From NCBI GenBank assembly GCA_905372265.1, contig CAJPOL010000032.1:1-16516 (forward strand): DNA of 16,516 nucleotides, in the 5' to 3' direction. Source of the stretch: an uncultured Treponema sp. Its GTDB lineage: Bacteria; Spirochaetota; Spirochaetia; Treponematales; Treponemataceae. The notes below the pieces were generated by a model. That model was not told where the DNA came from and ran no database searches. It worked only from the letters and a program-made list of their open reading frames with translations. Below, piece by piece: positions 13,800 to 16,516 of this stretch. The translations under genes were made by a program, and so were the position numbers. Position 1 is the first letter of the stretch; each line of letters begins with the position of its first letter.

Positions 13800-14276
13800 A
13801 TGCATACAAGAACGCTTAATGAGGTTGAAATTGCCGAACGGGTTGCAACGCTGAAACGTTTTAGAAGTCTTTTAGAAGAACAACGCTTAAAATTCCGCCG
13901 TTATTTGGAAGTCCTGGAAAAACAAGAAAAGAGCATAGCGGACGAAAATGCGGAAGCCATTTTACAGCATACCGAACTTGAAGAATCTATCATCGCGGAA
14001 ATATTTACTATTCAAAAAGTTCTTGATCCGTTGGAATACATGTATACGAAAGCCGGTTCCGCTCCCGATGCCGCCGCCATACCGCAATTAAAAACCGATC
14101 TTGATAATTTGCAGCAGCAAGTGCTGGCTCAAAATAAAAAGAACCGAGATTTGTTACAATCTCATATGACCGGTTTACGGCAGCAAATAGCATCGCTGAA
14201 ACGGCCGTATGCCCATAAAGAAAGTATTTTTGCCGAAGCCGGCGCTACCGCCGCTTTCGTTGATGTCAGCTTATAG
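13800..14276 (+). CDS. flgN: FlgN-like flagellar chaperone
   Basis: This 158-residue protein is almost entirely helical with coiled-coil heptads (LKRFRSLLEEQRLKFRRYLEV, LEKQEKSIADENAEAILQHT and LQQQVLAQNKKNRDLLQSHM regions). FlgN proteins chaperone the hook-associated proteins FlgK and FlgL for export. The pattern of early Leu/Glu-rich helices, the short size, and the position three bases behind fliS fit FlgN. Sequence motifs in this family are weak, and a FliT-like chaperone is the main alternative. There are no membrane segments, cysteines or signal peptide. The ribosome binding site is a GGGG within the end of fliS. A strong terminator follows 64 bases after the stop. Confidence 0.6.
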   Translation: MHTRTLNEVEIAERVATLKRFRSLLEEQRLKFRRYLEVLEKQEKSIADENAEAILQHTELEESIIAEIFTIQKVLDPLEYMYTKAGSAPDAAAIPQLKTDLDNLQQQVLAQNKKNRDLLQSHMTGLRQQIASLKRPYAHKESIFAEAGATAAFVDVSL

Positions 14277-14340
14277 TTTTTATTCATGCGGAGAGGTTAA
14301 TAATACTTCTCCACACTGTGTCATAACAATAAGATAAATA

Positions 14341-14364
14341 ACCCCAACGATATTGCGTTGGGGT
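14341..14364. terminator. Bidirectional terminator between the flagellar pair and the SPOR gene
   Basis: ACCCCAACG (14341-14349) and CGTTGGGGT (14356-14364) form a 9-bp GC-rich stem with a 6-base loop. Both flanks are suitably T-rich on their own strand: TGTTGATT on the plus strand, TATTTATCTTATT on the minus strand. It lies between convergent genes. Confidence 0.82.
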
Positions 14365-14436
14365 TGTTGATTCAGTGCTTTTTTGCACTATGTTTTCAAA
14401 ACGTTTTCAATTTTCAAATGATGCATGGACTCAGGC

Positions 14437-14459
14437 ATACCGTATATATGATACGGCAT
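14437..14459 (-). terminator. Hairpin downstream of the SPOR-domain gene
   Basis: ATACCGTAT (14437-14445) and ATACGGCAT (14451-14459) can form a 9-bp stem (one G-U) with a 5-base loop, 18 bases after the SPOR stop on the minus strand. No T-run follows, so it may be a 3' stabiliser working with the terminator further downstream. Confidence 0.4.
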
Positions 14460-14477
14460 CAAGGTTGTACCGCTGTC

Positions 14478-15332
14478 TTACCCCTTTACTCTCTCTTCAG
14501 AGATATAGCTGCGCTCAAATCCGTCAATTGTTTGGATGTTTTTCAGCCAATAGGCCGCTTCGGTGTTGTTGGTAAACGGACCAACTCTGACGCGATGGGT
14601 AAGGCCGGAAGAGGTTTCTTTCGTAAAAATTTCAACCTTCATATGCTGAGCGGCAAGCGTATCGCGCGCACGTTCGGCATTTATTCTGCTTGCAAGAGAT
14701 GCTATCTGCACCCAGTATAAGGTCTGCATCTCCGGTTTTGGCGCACTTACTTTCGCCTTAGGTAACGGTTTTGCTTTTGCAGGAGCAGCAGATTGAACCG
14801 GCGATTTCTTAGCAGGAGCCTTTGCAACCTGTACCGGTTTTTTTTCAACGGTTTTTTGGGGCTTCGCTACAGCCGGCGCAGGCTTCTGAACCGGTTCTTC
14901 TTTTACCGGCGGTTTTTCTTCTTCCGTTTTCTCCGCCGTAATGCCGACCTGTTCCGCCAATTCTTTCGGCAGCCCCGCCGGCTCTTCAGTTTGAGACTGA
15001 GCAGTCAAATCTGAAACATCGATATCGCTTGATGATGCGTTGCCCTGCCCTTCCATAGAAATAATATTGTTATTATGTAAATTGATGATATTTCCTGCAG
15101 CAGGAGGCGCATTTCTATCAAGAGAAGCCACTCTATCGGGATCGCGCGCCCACATGTCGGGATCAACGCCGGCATTACCGTATGCGCTGCCTTCGAACGG
15201 AATAGTCTCCCCGCCGGCTTGAGTTATTGCCGTATTCCGTGACGGAGAATAAAACAACGAGGCAACCCCAAAGATAACCAGTACGAATAAACTGACTGAA
15301 AGAATAACCCATAAAATTTTCTTTTGTTCCAT
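14478..15332 (-). CDS. SPOR-domain membrane protein (cell wall/division type)
   Basis: This 284-residue protein has a short cytoplasmic N-terminus (MEQKK), one membrane segment (about residues 7-29, WVILSVSLFVLVIFGVASLF) and an extended periplasmic region. A Lys/Pro/Ala-rich linker covers about residues 130-205 (repeated KP, AP and AKA units). The C-terminal SPOR domain covers about 205-284 (YWVQIASLASRINAERARDT, VRVGPFTN, AYWL). SPOR domains bind denuded glycan strands of peptidoglycan and often localise proteins to the division site. The ATG at 15332 is chosen because GAGG lies six bases upstream. A TTG at 15344 in the same frame is less likely. It starts eight bases after the coaE stop and is probably co-transcribed with coaE and gyrA. 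Confidence 0.88.
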   Translation of the reverse strand: MEQKKILWVILSVSLFVLVIFGVASLFYSPSRNTAITQAGGETIPFEGSAYGNAGVDPDMWARDPDRVASLDRNAPPAAGNIINLHNNNIISMEGQGNASSSDIDVSDLTAQSQTEEPAGLPKELAEQVGITAEKTEEEKPPVKEEPVQKPAPAVAKPQKTVEKKPVQVAKAPAKKSPVQSAAPAKAKPLPKAKVSAPKPEMQTLYWVQIASLASRINAERARDTLAAQHMKVEIFTKETSSGLTHRVRVGPFTNNTEAAYWLKNIQTIDGFERSYISEERVKG

Positions 15333-15340
15333 AGCTGTCC

Positions 15341-16102
15341 TCAAATACCCTTTTGCAAGAGGAGCCGCTCAATTTTTTTTTGCAATGAATGAGGGGCGCC
15401 TGTATTTTTCACTCTCTCAATATCGGCATTTTGCGAAAGGTATTGAGATAAGAAATCTTGTTGCCGCAAAAAACGCGTGAAGATGTGTCTGAGAGGAAGT
15501 CCGTCCCGTTTTTTACAACGGAGCAGCCGCAGAATATAAGGAGCTTCAATATAGATGATAAAAGCGCATTCCGAAATAAGCGCTGTCTTATGCAAAGTCG
15601 GAGCATTCAGCACAATCGGAAGAGATGGAGCTTGTTCAAATACCTGTCCGATCAATAAGCGCATGCGGCGTTCAATGAGCGGAAGAATAAAGCGTTCATA
15701 TGTTTTAAGTAAGGAAGGCGCCGAAAAAAGGAGTACCCCCAGATTGCGTCTATCAAGGTGCCCGTCTGAGGTCTCCAAACACAGCCCTTTCAAACGCGCA
15801 TCCGCACTGTAGTGCGCGATAATGTCTTGAGAAGCCTCTTCTATGACTGTGTGGGTAACCTCGTCGGCATCAATAACGGGAAAGCCCCGCTCCGCGAGAA
15901 ACGCCGCCGCAACATTTTTTCCGGCGCAGGATTGCCCTGCAAGTCCAATAAGATACGGTCTTTCAGTTCTGCAAACAGCTGCTTCCCGATTGGGAAGCAC
16001 AGCCGCACCGTTTACCCAGCCATCACCGCTATCGGCGTTGCCGAAGCCGCCTGCATCCTTGTCTAGTTCGTATTTTTGTTTATTCTGTGTCTCCGCCGTC
16101 AA
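15341..16102 (-). CDS. coaE: Dephospho-CoA kinase, divergent, with N-terminal extension
   Basis: CoaE phosphorylates dephospho-CoA with ATP in the last step of coenzyme A synthesis. The core (residues 50-253, 204 residues) has normal CoaE length. Its features are the P-loop GQSCAGKN (56-63), DADEVTH after it, LDRRNLGVLLFSAPSLL, a VLNAPTLHKTALI strand-helix, the EAPYILRLLRCKKRDGL lid region, and Q near the end. The last P-loop residue is Asn instead of Ser/Thr, and the family's xHP motif is LPL. About 48 extra N-terminal residues are encoded if translation begins at TTG 16102, which has GGAG nine bases upstream and overlaps gyrA by 23 bases. A GTG at 16000 would give a more usual N-terminus but lacks a clear ribosome binding site. 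Identification is fairly safe; the start is uncertain. Confidence 0.82.
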   Translation of the reverse strand: MTAETQNKQKYELDKDAGGFGNADSGDGWVNGAAVLPNREAAVCRTERPYLIGLAGQSCAGKNVAAAFLAERGFPVIDADEVTHTVIEEASQDIIAHYSADARLKGLCLETSDGHLDRRNLGVLLFSAPSLLKTYERFILPLIERRMRLLIGQVFEQAPSLPIVLNAPTLHKTALISECAFIIYIEAPYILRLLRCKKRDGLPLRHIFTRFLRQQDFLSQYLSQNADIERVKNTGAPHSLQKKIERLLLQKGI

Positions 16103-16516
16103 GGTCGAGTTCTCCGCTCATAGATGTTTCCGAAGCGGGCGGCGCAATGTCTTCTTCGTCTTCACGTGCAACTGCGTCTAAACCGATGAGCTGATCGGGA
16201 CTTTCGATGTCAAGGATTTTAACACCCTGAGCGGCGCGCCCCATCACATTAATAGAGGAAACCTGCACTCGGATGGTTTTTCCCTGTCCGGTGATGCAGA
16301 CAATTTCATCGTCATCGGCAACCGCCAACAGCCCGACCACCTCGCCGGTCTTTTCGGTAATAGTGTAGACCTTTTGCCCGCCGGTACCGCGTCCGTGCGG
16401 AGAAAATTCGGAAAAGTCAACCCGCTTGCCGTAGCCGTTTTCGCTCATCACGAGGAGTTTGCCGCCGTTAATCCGAAGCGCGCCGGTCAGCTCATCCCCG
16501 CCGGACAGCCGAATAC
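16080..16516 (-). CDS. gyrA: DNA gyrase subunit A, C-terminal part
   Basis: The frame is open to the window edge, so only the last 144 or so residues are seen. They belong to the C-terminal beta-pinwheel that wraps DNA. The family's repeated blade motifs are visible: GGDELTGALRINGGKLLVMSENGYGKRV as one blade, and EIVCITGQGKTIRVQV and GRAAQGVKILDI as the next. The protein ends in an acidic tail (REDEEDIAPP ... DLDGGDTE), as GyrA often does. ParC is the main alternative, but the GyrA-type blades and acidic tail favour gyrase. coaE starts inside its last 23 bases, so translation is probably coupled. Confidence 0.9.
   Translation of the reverse strand, partial: IRLSGGDELTGALRINGGKLLVMSENGYGKRVDFSEFSPHGRGTGGQKVYTITEKTGEVVGLLAVADDDEIVCITGQGKTIRVQVSSINVMGRAAQGVKILDIESPDQLIGLDAVAREDEEDIAPPASETSMSGELDLDGGDTE

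Overview
The window looks like the chromosome of a host-associated anaerobic spirochete, most likely a Treponema. Pointers are a TroR/DtxR-type regulator, a FliS plus FlgN-like flagellar chaperone pair, a SPOR-domain protein, coaE and gyrA in one minus-strand run, and a moderate GC content. An oral T. vincentii/T. medium-type relative would fit, but the species is a guess from recall.

Layout. Positions 1-371 (+) hold the end of a PSP1/YaaT (RicT-like) protein. It converges on a DtxR-family metalloregulator (410-859, -). Next come an ABC exporter with fused permease and ATPase (988-2805, -) and a TauE/SafE-family permease (2944-3828, -). Positions 3924-10563 (-) carry a D-proline reductase (Stickland) cluster. 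In transcription order it is prdC, prdA, a small prd-linked protein, prdB, prdD, prdE, prdF, followed by the TauE/SafE permease. A near-consensus promoter lies ahead of prdC. A UvrD/PcrA-type helicase (10738-12987, -) lies upstream of it. fliS and a FlgN-like gene (13350-14276, +) meet a SPOR protein, coaE and the end of gyrA (14478-16516, -) at a strong bidirectional terminator.

How the cluster works (family knowledge applied to what is seen). PrdF interconverts L- and D-proline. PrdA (pyruvoyl) and PrdB (selenocysteine) form the reductase that opens the D-proline ring to 5-aminovalerate. PrdC, an RnfC-like selenoprotein, feeds electrons to it. PrdD and PrdE are paralogues of the two halves of PrdA. 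The permease may move substrate or product, but that is inference.

Main points. (1) Two genes, prdB and prdC, are cut short by in-frame TGA codons that should be read as selenocysteine. Each TGA is followed at a suitable distance by a SECIS-like hairpin, and the true products are 241 and 423 residues. (2) The prdD/prdE gene boundary falls exactly where PrdA is processed, and PrdE lacks the cysteine that becomes the pyruvoyl group. (3) Hairpins sit between the blocks prdB/prdD, prdE/prdF and prdF/permease. The last includes a three-segment arrangement that could form mutually exclusive stems next to the permease Shine-Dalgarno. (4) No prdR-type activator gene is present. (5) CoaE has Asn in place of Ser/Thr in its P-loop. 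No tRNA, rRNA, CRISPR array or insertion sequence was seen.
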